A stretch of 64,000 nt of DNA from Treponema sp. (lineage in GTDB: Bacteria; Spirochaetota; Spirochaetia; Treponematales; Treponemataceae), in NCBI GenBank assembly GCA_018385415.1, contig JAHAZA010000070.1, forward strand, positions 1 through 64,000. Reading direction: 5' to 3'. The notes beneath the pieces are model-generated. The model was not told where the DNA came from and ran no database searches. It saw nothing but the letters and a program-made list of their open reading frames with translations. Within the stretch, counting starts at the first letter, position 1; every line of letters begins with the position of its first letter. Positions 16,101 through 24,826 of the stretch are shown in pieces. Made by a program: the position numbers and the translations under genes.

Positions 16101-19100
16101 AACAATTCATTGTGTCAGAAAGTTCAATTGCGTAAGAAGAAGCTGTTCGCGGATTGAGAAATGGTGCAAAACCTGGTGGTAAATCTCTTTCTGCATCCTG
16201 GATTAAATATGCTGTAGAGGGAGTTGCATTGTCGAACCCGAAAATTCTGTATCTGCCTGAAACATTGTCCTGAGAGAATGTAAGGCCTGTAATATTTGAA
16301 GTTTTGATTTTTTCAGAAGTATATGTGATTCCGGTTGACAGTGTTACATAACCAGAGTTAGTTTTTTTATATTCCGCAAAATTATGATCTGGATTAATTG
16401 CCCATCTTGAAGCTAAAGCTACATCAGCAGAAAGAGACTCAAGAATGTCGTATTTAAAACCTGATGCAAAAGCAATCATACCTGTCTGATAGTCAGAAGT
16501 TTCTTCATACCATGTGATATATAATTTATCACTGTCAGTTATTCCTGAACTTAAGGAGATTTCACCGGTTTGTGGATTGTATTTTGCAGTTGAATCAATA
16601 ACACCATTTTTGTAGACAGTTACAGTTCCTGGAACAGCTTTTGTTCCGATTTCGATCCTTGTGCTCTGAGAAAATGATTTCAGCATTATACAATCATCAT
16701 TTGAAGATGAATAGCCAAGATAAATTCCAGGATTAATGTCAGCCATAGGAAAGTTGATTTCTGGTGAAAGATATGTAATTTTACCAGAAACTCCTGTAGA
16801 AGATAATGTAATTTCCGGATCGTAAATATCAATAAAGGTATGCTTTGATTTAAAGAAATCTGAGTGCAAAATATCGATGGAATTTACAATCAGTGCCTTA
16901 TATTTATTGTTTTGATTTTCGGTTGAATATGATGCTACCAAAGCATCTTGAATATCTGATGAACCTCCATCATATCTGTAAGCGGCCTGAAATGGTGAAA
17001 AGCCTGTTGTGTTTTGAACAAGTAGCATCTTCTTGTGATTAATATCTGAAAAATATCCATCAATTTTAGTTCCGCTTTTATCGGGAATACTGAAAGTTCC
17101 GTCAATTGATTTTCCTGAATATGAATATTCAGTTACATTTACTTTTTTCGAAAAGAATTTTTGTATTGAACCAAGATATCCAGAGCCTGGACTGTTTGAT
17201 TTTCCGAAAGTGCCTAATTCAGAAGAGAGAAGTGTATATGCATCCTGATCAAATTCCACAATAACTCTTGGAAGAATACCATTGCGTTTTTGAGCACCGG
17301 CATCTGATGAAAGAAGAATCTGATTTTTGTTAGGAAAAAGAAGATAGTCACTTGATGAAAGTTTTTTATAGTGGAAACCTGCATTATCTGTGAAAGAACC
17401 TTCAGGAGATTCGATATAAATCGAAAGGATTTTTTGAATTGAGGAATTTCCTGGTATTATATAAATTGAGCCTGTCAGAAAATTTGATGCTGGAATTTTA
17501 ATGTTTGTAACAGCATTACGACCATAATAGGTTTTGTCAAATGATGATAACATATCATATCTGATTGCTGCATCAAACCTCCATTTATCTTTTGCAAGAC
17601 TTGTACTGATACCTGGAGAGTGATTATCTCCACCACCTATTGATCGTGAAAGTGGAGTAAGCGAATAAATTTCAGGAAATACAATGTTTCTGTTTGAAGC
17701 TTTAATTTCCTTTATAGTTCCATCTGTGTTGTAACCAACAGTAAAAGTGTTTTTATTAAATTTATCTGCAAAAGCACCCTGAATATAGAAGCAGTTATTT
17801 AATAGAAACCATATTGAAAGATCAACTTCCTGTTCAAAAACAGGCGTGTTAAAGGAAGTTGTAAATTCGTTTCCATAGCCGAAGGTTGAAGATACTGTAT
17901 CGGAAAGTTTCAAGTTCCAGTAACCGTCTGCTAGAAATTCAATTGAAGAGTCTGTTCCAAAGCCAGAAGAAAATAAAGATGTTTTAGAAGAATCCTGTTT
18001 GGGCGTCTTTAGAGACTCACCATTTGTTAATGCTGCATTGTTCGAAGTAGATATAGTTTCATTTGGCCTTACAGTAGAATCTGGAGAAGTTGAATAAGAT
18101 TTGTTTGTAAATGTTAATGCAGTTATAAAAACTAATGCGATAACTTTAAATGTCTTTAAAAGTCGTGCTTTTGAAATTTTAATTTCAGGATGTGTGTTTT
18201 CAAGTTGAAGAATTGCTTTTTCAACCTGCTGTTTTTTTATGTTTTCACTTTCAAAAAGTTCAGGCTGGATTAATTCATTGACTGGAATACTATTGTGAAC
18301 ACCAACTCCAAGTAACCTTATTCCACGGCCTGATTCATATTTTTTTTTGAAAAGTAGTAGTATACGTGAATATAAATCTGCTGTGCATAGAATAGGAGTT
18401 TCGTAAGTCTGCTGACAGTTGACGGTTGTAAAATCTTCGTATCTGATTTTAAGTTGAACTGTTTTACTTGTTATGCTGGAATTTAAAAGTCTGTATGTTA
18501 CTTGTTCTGATAAATCAAGGAGTGCTGTTTCTATTGTATTTATATCAGTAAGATCAAATTCAAATGTGGATTCCCGACTCAGAGAATGGGATTTTGGTTC
18601 TGATCTGAAATTTTCAGGTTCAAGACCACGACTTACATTATATAAAAAGGAACTTGAAGCTTTACCAAAAATGCTTTCAAGAAAAGCTTTAGAATGAATG
18701 CTGATATCTTTTACGGTTTTGAAACCTAAGCTTTCGAGGCGTTGAAGAGTTTTTTCACCAACACCCCAAACATCTTTTAACGGTAATTTGGACATGAAGT
18801 CTTCTTCTTGTCCTGGTTTTACGCAGAACATACCGTCAGGTTTCTTGATTTCCGAACAAATTTTTGCAAGATAAGAATTTGAAGCAATCCCCACAGAAAT
18901 GGTAAGGCCGGTTTCATTTTTTACTCTGTCTTTTAATTTTTTTGCAGCTTCTTCTGGGGGACCGAATAATCTTTCAGTTCCAGTCATATCAAGACAGGCT
19001 TCGTCAATCGAAAGCTGTAATACATCCGGTGAAAAATCGTAGAGAATATTCATTACTTTTTCAGAATATTCAATGTAGCTTTCCATATCAGGTTCAACGA

Positions 19101-19323
19101 AAATTCCGTGGGGACAAAGCTCATATGCCTTTATGGAAGGCATTGCAGAATGAACGCCGTATTTTCTTGCTTCGTATGAGGCAGTTGATACTACATTTCT
19201 TTTTTTATGAGGATCTCCTGAAACTATCACTGGTTTTCCACGATATTCTGGATGAAGCAGCTGTTCAACAGAGGCAAAAAATGCATCAAGATCTACATGA
19301 AAAAAACATTTGCTTTTGTCCAT
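13159..19323 (-). CDS. dinB: DNA polymerase IV fused in frame to a giant exported beta-rich protein
   Basis: One uninterrupted frame of 2054 codons. Residues 1 to about 375 are a full Y-family polymerase: D11/D13 (HVDLDAFFASVE), D107-E108 (SIDEACLD), thumb helix-hairpin-helix (DVWGVGEKTLQRLESLG) and the little-finger domain ending near ELIQPELFES. Residues about 380-411 read as a signal peptide (KTFKVIALVFITALTFTNKSYS), though no ATG, GTG or TTG lies near it. The remaining 1640 residues are Ser/Asn/Thr-rich, beta-strand-rich and end in FGLGGKSNF, a terminal Phe as in outer-membrane barrels. Polymerase IV is normally about 350-400 residues and cytosolic, so the join is topologically odd. The start lies one base after the stop of the upstream membrane gene (TAA-C-ATG). 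It may be a true fusion, a lost stop codon or a sequencing error. Confidence 0.85.
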   Translation of the reverse strand: MDKSKCFFHVDLDAFFASVEQLLHPEYRGKPVIVSGDPHKKRNVVSTASYEARKYGVHSAMPSIKAYELCPHGIFVEPDMESYIEYSEKVMNILYDFSPDVLQLSIDEACLDMTGTERLFGPPEEAAKKLKDRVKNETGLTISVGIASNSYLAKICSEIKKPDGMFCVKPGQEEDFMSKLPLKDVWGVGEKTLQRLESLGFKTVKDISIHSKAFLESIFGKASSSFLYNVSRGLEPENFRSEPKSHSLSRESTFEFDLTDINTIETALLDLSEQVTYRLLNSSITSKTVQLKIRYEDFTTVNCQQTYETPILCTADLYSRILLLFKKKYESGRGIRLLGVGVHNSIPVNELIQPELFESENIKKQQVEKAILQLENTHPEIKISKARLLKTFKVIALVFITALTFTNKSYSTSPDSTVRPNETISTSNNAALTNGESLKTPKQDSSKTSLFSSGFGTDSSIEFLADGYWNLKLSDTVSSTFGYGNEFTTSFNTPVFEQEVDLSIWFLLNNCFYIQGAFADKFNKNTFTVGYNTDGTIKEIKASNRNIVFPEIYSLTPLSRSIGGGDNHSPGISTSLAKDKWRFDAAIRYDMLSSFDKTYYGRNAVTNIKIPASNFLTGSIYIIPGNSSIQKILSIYIESPEGSFTDNAGFHYKKLSSSDYLLFPNKNQILLSSDAGAQKRNGILPRVIVEFDQDAYTLLSSELGTFGKSNSPGSGYLGSIQKFFSKKVNVTEYSYSGKSIDGTFSIPDKSGTKIDGYFSDINHKKMLLVQNTTGFSPFQAAYRYDGGSSDIQDALVASYSTENQNNKYKALIVNSIDILHSDFFKSKHTFIDIYDPEITLSSTGVSGKITYLSPEINFPMADINPGIYLGYSSSNDDCIMLKSFSQSTRIEIGTKAVPGTVTVYKNGVIDSTAKYNPQTGEISLSSGITDSDKLYITWYEETSDYQTGMIAFASGFKYDILESLSADVALASRWAINPDHNFAEYKKTNSGYVTLSTGITYTSEKIKTSNITGLTFSQDNVSGRYRIFGFDNATPSTAYLIQDAERDLPPGFAPFLNPRTASSYAIELSDTMNCSVAKQTGITDKGISGYSIPVSYNFTKHQDCATGDILWASNTIITSANKNLLSNTSKFELAVKLSQEFIELINQKNDIETKVYLQLGVNSAEDFKVEHKGNIPTWKIFDTSDTHYTDVISPIQPSLIPDVKTQGWQTVSVILKDSDRAFFDENYNARIIITAAKKNSSAILSSGTIFIGPYQAFTQGIFTYADDYYSIYTEELKQINSDAAIFNKDTNYAQYINWDGSNHNFADTDNTDITIQKYFDEVDLSSYKKISLYFNYNVDPDSKKSFTGPYSDSAFTLVLDRNAPEILTTGSKALELSISQNELSKYISQNSTLSVSSSMHRLDIDRITGKVYIDGNEIAYSSLQINPNIIPTRMNIKISSVVKPNGESVSNLYAKGTFGIDELYLSDSSPKLIAQNLTKVSLEHKGSVLKIGDFDLISNPSLSANSELSGTFFTSSDFENKFGISGNLNADVNVTSIKLKTEIGRNADSKNILSSAGHQISTTLPLFNLLTFEESFTDNIDEAIVNKNNWFQLNLSSLKIPLILKASTKVSSDNWSVTQENTDSISLTIGNNIKYSLLADAKAYQKLSPYKVNVVKIKSDNYFESYGDSTKFQFSMGSPEASNRTTGGTIKNTLSLPFANFAPQINFSEAGSYSSGNQTIFSDTTGFSTVFPFKINNQNFSFTYSKNSKLVQNITKGGDYGTDIQNICQGISKRNWYFVSGPFYDLFSADLANMVLNTIPGASKQSELPFDEIAQSVNYNCKYDFSWRRPLFANRYDVFIPNIASLSIARDISTAENIADTYQIKATLGYTAVNIFSKDGSFPLLKWCESDEYNISFQSALKIPRTEPENIKQNYNLYLQANFYQTRDDVIRTGFQFSFQDANNWNTKASVLYHRASHFTPILEAVKLFNKKYDYSNLKILRNDSLNISVASQLADSTNARLRQYQSFDISHDLEIYFLKTFALTTNLSAEFSHTKDEIFNLNFTFGLGGKSNF
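18091..18171 (-). other. Internal signal-peptide-like segment at the Pol IV/exported-protein junction
   Basis: Codons about 385-411 of the 2054-codon frame give Lys/Arg-rich residues, a hydrophobic core (VIALVFITALTF) and a polar exit (TNKSYSTS), the pattern of a Sec signal peptide. It follows directly on the end of the Pol IV little finger. No standard start codon or Shine-Dalgarno lies in frame just upstream; the only candidate starts are ATT codons in the stretch encoding EIKIS. Confidence 0.6.
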
Positions 19324-19324
19324 G

Positions 19325-21505
19325 TTACTTTAGTCCTGTAGAGCTTGCAGAAATTAAAAGTGATGATTTTTCTTTAACAAAAATCTTTCTCCTTGAGCCT
19401 GTATTGTTTTCAATAAAACCTTCAGGATAATAATCAGAATCATAATAAGCATAAATATCAACGATACTGATTGCTGAATTATCTGGTGTATATGTAACTG
19501 TAAATTTTTCTGGTGGATAGTCAGGAAAATCAAACTGAATCTGATTTTTCTTTCCTGATGGGGTAAAGTTATATGTAGTGTAATAAATTGGATTTTCACT
19601 TTCTCCGGAAACAAAAACTTCTACGCGGGTTGCAGGTTTGTTTGTGTTAATCTTAATCTGACGAATTGTTCCACCGTAATAATTTGAGTCACTATATGAG
19701 GCTGAAAGGAATTGTGATTGTGGGGCATCAATTACTCGGCCGGAGAAGGTTCCAAATTCAACTTTGTTTTTAAATGTTTTTTGTATCAGCTTTGTAGCTC
19801 CAAAAATAAGACCTATAAAAATTCCTACTGTAAGAACAAGTATTAAAGCATAGTAGCGTGGAAACCGCTTTTTCAATTTTTTCTGAAGCTCTGCAATGTT
19901 ATTCTCATTAGAGGAATTTTGATTGTCCTGGGCAGATGGTAAATTTTCGTTGGTGTTATTTTCTGAAACAGAAAGCTTCTTTGTCTTCTTTGAAGCATCT
20001 TTGTTTTTATGTATCAGCCGTGAATAAATTCTAAGGAGAATGATACTTAATGGAGTAATTGCACAGCTTAAAATCAGGTTGTATAAAGGATTTGCAAATA
20101 TCAAGGGAAGAATTTGTGTCATTGTTGAATGTGTTGAAATTGCAAAAATCAGCTGGAAGTATGGAATCAATGAAAGTAAAAAGAAAATATATAATGCAAT
20201 TGAATTTTTAATATGCAATGAAATTGTAATAATTATATAAATTACTGCAAAGAGATAAAAAAGTGAAATGTCGATTGCAGAGAAAATAAAAACATTTAAT
20301 AAGCTGGAAAGTCTTAAAAGATACTCATAAGTGTAAGAGCCTACATTTTTATGAAATTTTAATTCAAGCAAAAAGAATAGTGAGATTAGTGTAAAGCTTA
20401 AAATAACTTTGATTCCAAGAACAGCAATTGGATTGCGTAAAATGTTATTGTAAAGGAGTCTTGCAGGAAATTGTGCAAGTTGCAGACAAACTGTAAGGAT
20501 GATGATGGTAATAGGAACAAGATAAAGTGTTTTAATTGCACGTTTTGTTCTCAGGGTACGCATGCTGTGACCTTTTCTGAAAATAAAGCCTAAATCGCAG
20601 ATAAAAACAAGACTTAATGTAATCAGAATAAGAAGCATAGTTATTGTAATGTTTTCAGTAATCCAGAAATGATTGCCGAATAAATCTACCGGAATGTAAT
20701 GGGTATCATTCTGAAAGTTTGTTCTCTCTGAAAAGGCTTTAAGGAAATCCTGGTAAATATTAATAAGCTGATTTTCTTTCAGTTGATCTTTTTTAATATT
20801 CATTTCTACTGCAGGAATATCACGAGTCAGAAATGATGAAAGTATTCTTGAAGATCTTAAAATATCCAGTTTATAAAGTGAAAGATAAAAACTTCCTTTG
20901 ATTTGAGGATTAATACCATTTTTTTCAAAGCTTGAATTAGTAATATCTACAAGCCATAGAGGACAGACCTGTTTACCAGAACCTGGTGTTAAGGTTGTTA
21001 TTTTTTTTGCATCAAGATTTGAATAAAGGACACAATAGCTTTCTGTTCCCTGAATTATTTCAGCATAGATTTCAGTTCCTGTCATTTTGTCGTTGCCGGC
21101 AATTTGACTTTTATCACAGGCAGTAAGAATAATATTGATGTTAAAATCAAAGTTCTGTTCCTGACCCCATAAGATAAATGGCTCTAGAAATGAAAACTGG
21201 TCTATTATATCTTCCTGATTAAAAATAAAAACAACTGTACTGTACTGTCGTTCTTTGTGAATTTCAAAACCTTCCGTTGATTTGATTCTTATAGAAATAT
21301 TGTACGGAAAATTATCTTCCTGGGTTCGGCAAAGAGCCATCTGTCGTGCCGAAATTCCTCTTGAAGTTAACTCATTGTAAACATAGTCTGAAAGAGAGCG
21401 GCCTTTAAGGAAATGAGGGTCCATACCATCGGCGGCTTGAGCATGAAAGCTTGAAATGAGAAAAAGGAATGAAAATATACTGATAATCAGTCGCCGAAAC
21501 TTCAT
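19325..21505 (-). CDS. Multi-pass membrane protein with periplasmic N- and C-terminal domains
   Basis: A 726-residue protein of unknown family. A signal peptide (1-24, ending SSFHAQA) leads into a periplasmic domain to about residue 280. A block of about seven hydrophobic segments follows (about 285-500). Next come a polar Ser/Asn-rich cytoplasmic loop (510-545), one more membrane helix (YALILVLTVGIFIGLIFGA, about 553-572) and a beta-rich C-terminal domain with a galactose-binding-like appearance (TRVEVFVSGES, YYTTYNFTPSG). It is the first gene of a two-gene unit whose second member starts one base after its stop. Stop-to-start coupling suggests the two products are made together; a role in handling the giant exported protein is only a guess. 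Confidence 0.8.
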   Translation of the reverse strand: MKFRRLIISIFSFLFLISSFHAQAADGMDPHFLKGRSLSDYVYNELTSRGISARQMALCRTQEDNFPYNISIRIKSTEGFEIHKERQYSTVVFIFNQEDIIDQFSFLEPFILWGQEQNFDFNINIILTACDKSQIAGNDKMTGTEIYAEIIQGTESYCVLYSNLDAKKITTLTPGSGKQVCPLWLVDITNSSFEKNGINPQIKGSFYLSLYKLDILRSSRILSSFLTRDIPAVEMNIKKDQLKENQLINIYQDFLKAFSERTNFQNDTHYIPVDLFGNHFWITENITITMLLILITLSLVFICDLGFIFRKGHSMRTLRTKRAIKTLYLVPITIIILTVCLQLAQFPARLLYNNILRNPIAVLGIKVILSFTLISLFFLLELKFHKNVGSYTYEYLLRLSSLLNVFIFSAIDISLFYLFAVIYIIITISLHIKNSIALYIFFLLSLIPYFQLIFAISTHSTMTQILPLIFANPLYNLILSCAITPLSIILLRIYSRLIHKNKDASKKTKKLSVSENNTNENLPSAQDNQNSSNENNIAELQKKLKKRFPRYYALILVLTVGIFIGLIFGATKLIQKTFKNKVEFGTFSGRVIDAPQSQFLSASYSDSNYYGGTIRQIKINTNKPATRVEVFVSGESENPIYYTTYNFTPSGKKNQIQFDFPDYPPEKFTVTYTPDNSAISIVDIYAYYDSDYYPEGFIENNTGSRRKIFVKEKSSLLISASSTGLK

Positions 21506-21631
21506 ATATAATAGAATAAACTAACATCGAATTATCTTCAAGTGATGTAAAAATCGGAAAATGATGCTGTATTTTATTTAATAATTTCAATTATATTGCA
21601 TAAATATTCCAAAATAGGATATATTTTGCTT

Positions 21632-22957
21632 ATGGTAGTAATGAAGTTCGGTGGTTCTTCTGTTGCAGATGCAGATCGTATCCGCCATGTCGCATCAATC
21701 ATCAAAGCATATAAAGATGAAAAACCGGTTGTTGTCCTTTCTGCTATGGGTGACACAACTGATCATTTGTTGGAAGCAGCAGATCTTGCTGTTAGTGGAA
21801 AAGTTGATATTTCTGGAGTTGAAAAACTTCACAGAGAAAGTGCTGATAAGCTTGGAATTAAAATTGAAGCTATTGATGACCTTCTTGAAGAATTGACTCA
21901 GCTTTTGACTGGTATTTCAATGCTTAAAGAACTTACTAAACGCACAAGAGACTACCTTGTTTCTTTTGGTGAAAGAATGTCAGTTCGTATGATGTCAGCC
22001 TACCTTACAAACCAGGGAATTCCTGCTAAGTTCTATGATGCATGGGACATTGGAATGATCAGCGATTCAAACTTTATGGCTGCTGAACTTCTTGATGAAG
22101 TTTGGGAAAACATTCCTGCACATTTAAACGGATATAAAGACGGTAAAGACAAGGAAATTCCTATTGTAACAGGCTTTATCGCAAAAGATAAAAAAGGAAA
22201 CATCACAACATTAGGCCGTGGTGGTTCTGACCTTAGTGCTACAATGATTGGTTCTGCAATGAAGGCTAAAGAAATCCAGACATGGAAGGACGTAGACGGA
22301 ATTTTGACAGCAGATCCACGTGTTGTAAAAGAAGCTCATCCAGTACCAGAAGTTACATACGAAGAAGCTGCCGAACTTGCATACTTTGGAGCTCAGGTTC
22401 TTCACCCACGTTCAATGATGCCTTGTATTAAAAGCGGTGTTCCAGTTCGTGTCAAAAACTCATATAACATCGAAAGCCCAGGATCTATCATTGTAGAAAA
22501 CCATTCTGGCGAAGTTCCAAAGGTAACTGCAATCACTTCTGTTAAGCATGTTACTTTAATTGATATTAATTCAACACGTATGCTTGGAAGTGCAGGCTTC
22601 TTGGCTCACGTATTCAATAATTTCCTTAAATGGGGAATCAGTGTTGATGTAATTGCTACATCAGAAGTTTCTGTTTCCCTTACTGTTAACGGAAAAACTG
22701 ATCTTACAGGACTTTTGCAGGATCTTGATCATGTTGCAGATGTTGAAGTTCAGAAAGACAAGTCAATTGTTACAATCATTTGTGATGCAGATCATTCAAG
22801 TGCAATTCTTGCAAGCGGTTTTGGTGCCCTTGCAGAAGCGGGAATCAATGTTCAGATGATTTCACAGGGTGCTTCAAAAGTTAATATTACAGTAATCTGT
22901 GATGACGATGAAGTTAACCAGGTTGTAAATACATTACATAAAGCATTCTTTGGTTAA
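21632..22957 (+). CDS. lysC: Aspartate kinase
   Basis: A 441-residue enzyme that phosphorylates L-aspartate, the first step to lysine/diaminopimelate, threonine and methionine. The N-terminal VVMKFGGSSVADADRI is the ATP/aspartate signature. The kinase domain continues with TTLGRGGSDLSATMIG and WKDVDGILTADPRV. Two C-terminal ACT domains (about 300-441) indicate feedback control. The ORF is open further upstream to a TTG at 21596, but the family alignment starts at MVVMKFGG, so 21632 is chosen; TTG at 21626 with AGGA six bases upstream is an alternative. dapB follows after 58 bases, consistent with a lysine/DAP unit. It is divergent from the membrane protein gene at 19325-21505. Confidence 0.95.
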   Translation: MVVMKFGGSSVADADRIRHVASIIKAYKDEKPVVVLSAMGDTTDHLLEAADLAVSGKVDISGVEKLHRESADKLGIKIEAIDDLLEELTQLLTGISMLKELTKRTRDYLVSFGERMSVRMMSAYLTNQGIPAKFYDAWDIGMISDSNFMAAELLDEVWENIPAHLNGYKDGKDKEIPIVTGFIAKDKKGNITTLGRGGSDLSATMIGSAMKAKEIQTWKDVDGILTADPRVVKEAHPVPEVTYEEAAELAYFGAQVLHPRSMMPCIKSGVPVRVKNSYNIESPGSIIVENHSGEVPKVTAITSVKHVTLIDINSTRMLGSAGFLAHVFNNFLKWGISVDVIATSEVSVSLTVNGKTDLTGLLQDLDHVADVEVQKDKSIVTIICDADHSSAILASGFGALAEAGINVQMISQGASKVNITVICDDDEVNQVVNTLHKAFFG

Positions 22958-23015
22958 TGACTTAAGCACAAGTGAGAATTTGCCTGTGCATTTTTAATTT
23001 TAATAAGGTGGAATT

Positions 23016-23795
23016 ATGAAAATTGCAATTGTCGGCTATGGAAAAATGGGCCACATAATTGAAAATTCAGCAAAGAACTTTGGACATGAAGTTGTTGCTA
23101 CAGTTGATATTATTGCTAAAGATGCAACTAATCTTGTACCTCAAGGCGATTATGATGCAGTTGCAAAAGCCGTTAAAGAAAGCGGAGCAGAGGGCGTTAT
23201 TGAATTCTCGCATCCATCTTCTGTAATGGGAAATGTAAATGCCCTTATTCCACTTGGAATTCCTGTAGTAATCGGAACAACAGGCTGGAATGACAAACAC
23301 GCTGAAGTAAATGAACTTGCTTCTAAATGCAATGGTGTTGCAATGACAAGTGCAAACTTCTCAATCGGCGTAAATATGCTTTACAAAATCATTGAAGAAG
23401 CTGCAAAGCTTGTAAGTCAGTTTGATGAATACGATGCATCGGTTTCAGAAATTCACCACAATCAAAAGGCTGACAGTCCAAGTGGAACTGCAATTGATAT
23501 TGCAAAGCATCTCCTTGCAAACTACCCAAAAAAAGATACAATCGTAACAGACCCATTCCACCAGCGTCCTAAGGCAAACGAACTTCATGTTGCCAGCATG
23601 CGAGTTGGTTCAGTTCCTGGAACTCACACTGTTTACTTTGACTCAAATGCTGACACAATTGAAATTACACATAGAGCAAGAAGCCGCGAAGGATTTGCAA
23701 ACGGTGCAGTTCATGCTCTTGAAAGACTTACAGAGTATGTAAATAACGGAAAACTTGCAAAAGGCCGTTTATACAAGATGGAAGACTTGTTCTAA
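23016..23795 (+). CDS. dapB: 4-hydroxy-tetrahydrodipicolinate reductase
   Basis: A 259-residue NAD(P)H-dependent reductase of the DAP/lysine pathway. Visible are the dinucleotide-binding start KIAIVGYGKMG, GTTGW (about 88-92), the catalytic EIHHNQKADSPSGTA segment with paired His and Lys, and the C-terminal FANGAVHALE. AAGGTGG lies seven bases before the ATG. It follows lysC, so the two supply peptidoglycan cross-linking amino acids or their precursors. Treponemes typically use ornithine or DAP in the cell wall; this window does not decide which. Confidence 0.95.
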   Translation: MKIAIVGYGKMGHIIENSAKNFGHEVVATVDIIAKDATNLVPQGDYDAVAKAVKESGAEGVIEFSHPSSVMGNVNALIPLGIPVVIGTTGWNDKHAEVNELASKCNGVAMTSANFSIGVNMLYKIIEEAAKLVSQFDEYDASVSEIHHNQKADSPSGTAIDIAKHLLANYPKKDTIVTDPFHQRPKANELHVASMRVGSVPGTHTVYFDSNADTIEITHRARSREGFANGAVHALERLTEYVNNGKLAKGRLYKMEDLF

Positions 23796-23821
23796 TAGGG
23801 AATCTGAGGTAAAATTAAAGT

Positions 23822-24190
23822 ATGTACGATAACAAAGGTTGTGATTTGCTCGATTACGACGAATCAGATTTTAATACAGTAATTGCTTCTGACATTTCAT
23901 TTTCCGGAAAAATCCGTTTTACAAAACCATTCATGATTAAAGGAAATGTTTCAGGACTTATTCAGGCTGACAGTGATCTTGTGATTGCACAGGATGCAGT
24001 TGTTAAAGCAGATATTTTTGCTGAAAGGATTCTTGTTCGTGGCAAGGTAGAAGGAAATATTACAGGCCAGTCAATGGTTTTTGTAACTTCAAAAGGATCT
24101 GTTTCAGGAGATATTACTTCTAAACAGGTTGTTCTTGAACCAGGAAGTAGTTTTTCTGGTCGTTGTACGATGGTGAAAGATGAAGCGTAG
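23822..24190 (+). CDS. Bactofilin-family cytoskeletal protein
   Basis: A 122-residue polymer-forming protein. Residues about 20-115 form the compact right-handed beta-helix of bactofilins, with repeated strand-turn units such as SFSGKIRFTKPFMIKGNVSG, DAVVKADIFAERILVRGKVEG and GSVSGDITSKQVVLEPGS. Short polar tails flank the core, as is usual. Bactofilins assemble filaments at the membrane and help set cell shape; in spirochetes they have been linked to helical morphology and motility. It overlaps the following TPR gene by 11 bases and lies 26 bases after dapB, so it is probably in the same transcript. Confidence 0.9.
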   Translation: MYDNKGCDLLDYDESDFNTVIASDISFSGKIRFTKPFMIKGNVSGLIQADSDLVIAQDAVVKADIFAERILVRGKVEGNITGQSMVFVTSKGSVSGDITSKQVVLEPGSSFSGRCTMVKDEA

Positions 24191-24803
24191 TATCTGTTTA
24201 ATTTTATTATCTTTACTTTGTGTAAGTGTTTTTGCTCAGAAAAAAAAGGACGCACTTGTTCTTTATCAGCATAAGAATTATAAAGAAGCAATTGCGGTTT
24301 GCGAAGAAGAACTTAGAGCTGATCCAAACCGTGTAGAAGCCTTCGTAGTTCTTTGCTGGAGCCTTATTGGTAATGGAGAATATCCACGTGCTGAACAGCG
24401 TGCTTACGATGGACTTAAGCTTGCCCGCTATGATATTCGTTTAATTGAAGTTCTCGGTGAAGCAAAATATTATCAGGGAAAAAATGAAGAAGCTTTGAAG
24501 CAGTTCCAGGAATATATTTCAATTGCTCCAGACCGTACTGGAGATCGTGTTGATGTTGCATACTACTTTATGGGTGAAATTTACATCCGTCAGACAAAGT
24601 TCCAGCATGCAGACATTGCACTTTCTGCAGCAGTAAGAAAAAGACCTCTTTCTGATGTATGGTGGACACGTTTAGGTTATGCCCGTGAACAGGCCGGTAA
24701 CTACGCAGAAAGCCTTACAGCCTATGAAGAAGCATTGAAGCTTAATCCTTCAAAGACTGATGCAATCCGTGGAAAAGAACGCGTTCAGGAACACACAAGA
24801 TAA
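24180..24803 (+). CDS. Exported TPR protein
   Basis: A 207-residue protein. Residues 1-19 are a signal peptide (MKRSICLILLSLLCVSVFAQ). The rest is a chain of about five TPR units, including ALVLYQHKNYKEAIAVCEEEL, EAKYYQGKNEEALKQFQEYI, YYFMGEIYIRQTKFQHADIAL and LGYAREQAGNYAESLTAYEE. It is likely periplasmic, possibly at the outer-membrane inner face. It starts inside the 3' end of the bactofilin gene. The pairing suggests a link between the cytoskeletal filament and envelope, but this is inference from position only. Confidence 0.88.
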   Translation: MKRSICLILLSLLCVSVFAQKKKDALVLYQHKNYKEAIAVCEEELRADPNRVEAFVVLCWSLIGNGEYPRAEQRAYDGLKLARYDIRLIEVLGEAKYYQGKNEEALKQFQEYISIAPDRTGDRVDVAYYFMGEIYIRQTKFQHADIALSAAVRKRPLSDVWWTRLGYAREQAGNYAESLTAYEEALKLNPSKTDAIRGKERVQEHTR

Positions 24804-24826
24804 ATTAATCAGTTAATCGAAAATTC

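Noticed and set aside
22965..22998. A terminator between lysC and dapB
   Set aside because: The GCACA/TGTGC stem is only five pairs with a large loop and a poor T-tract; cotranscription is more likely.
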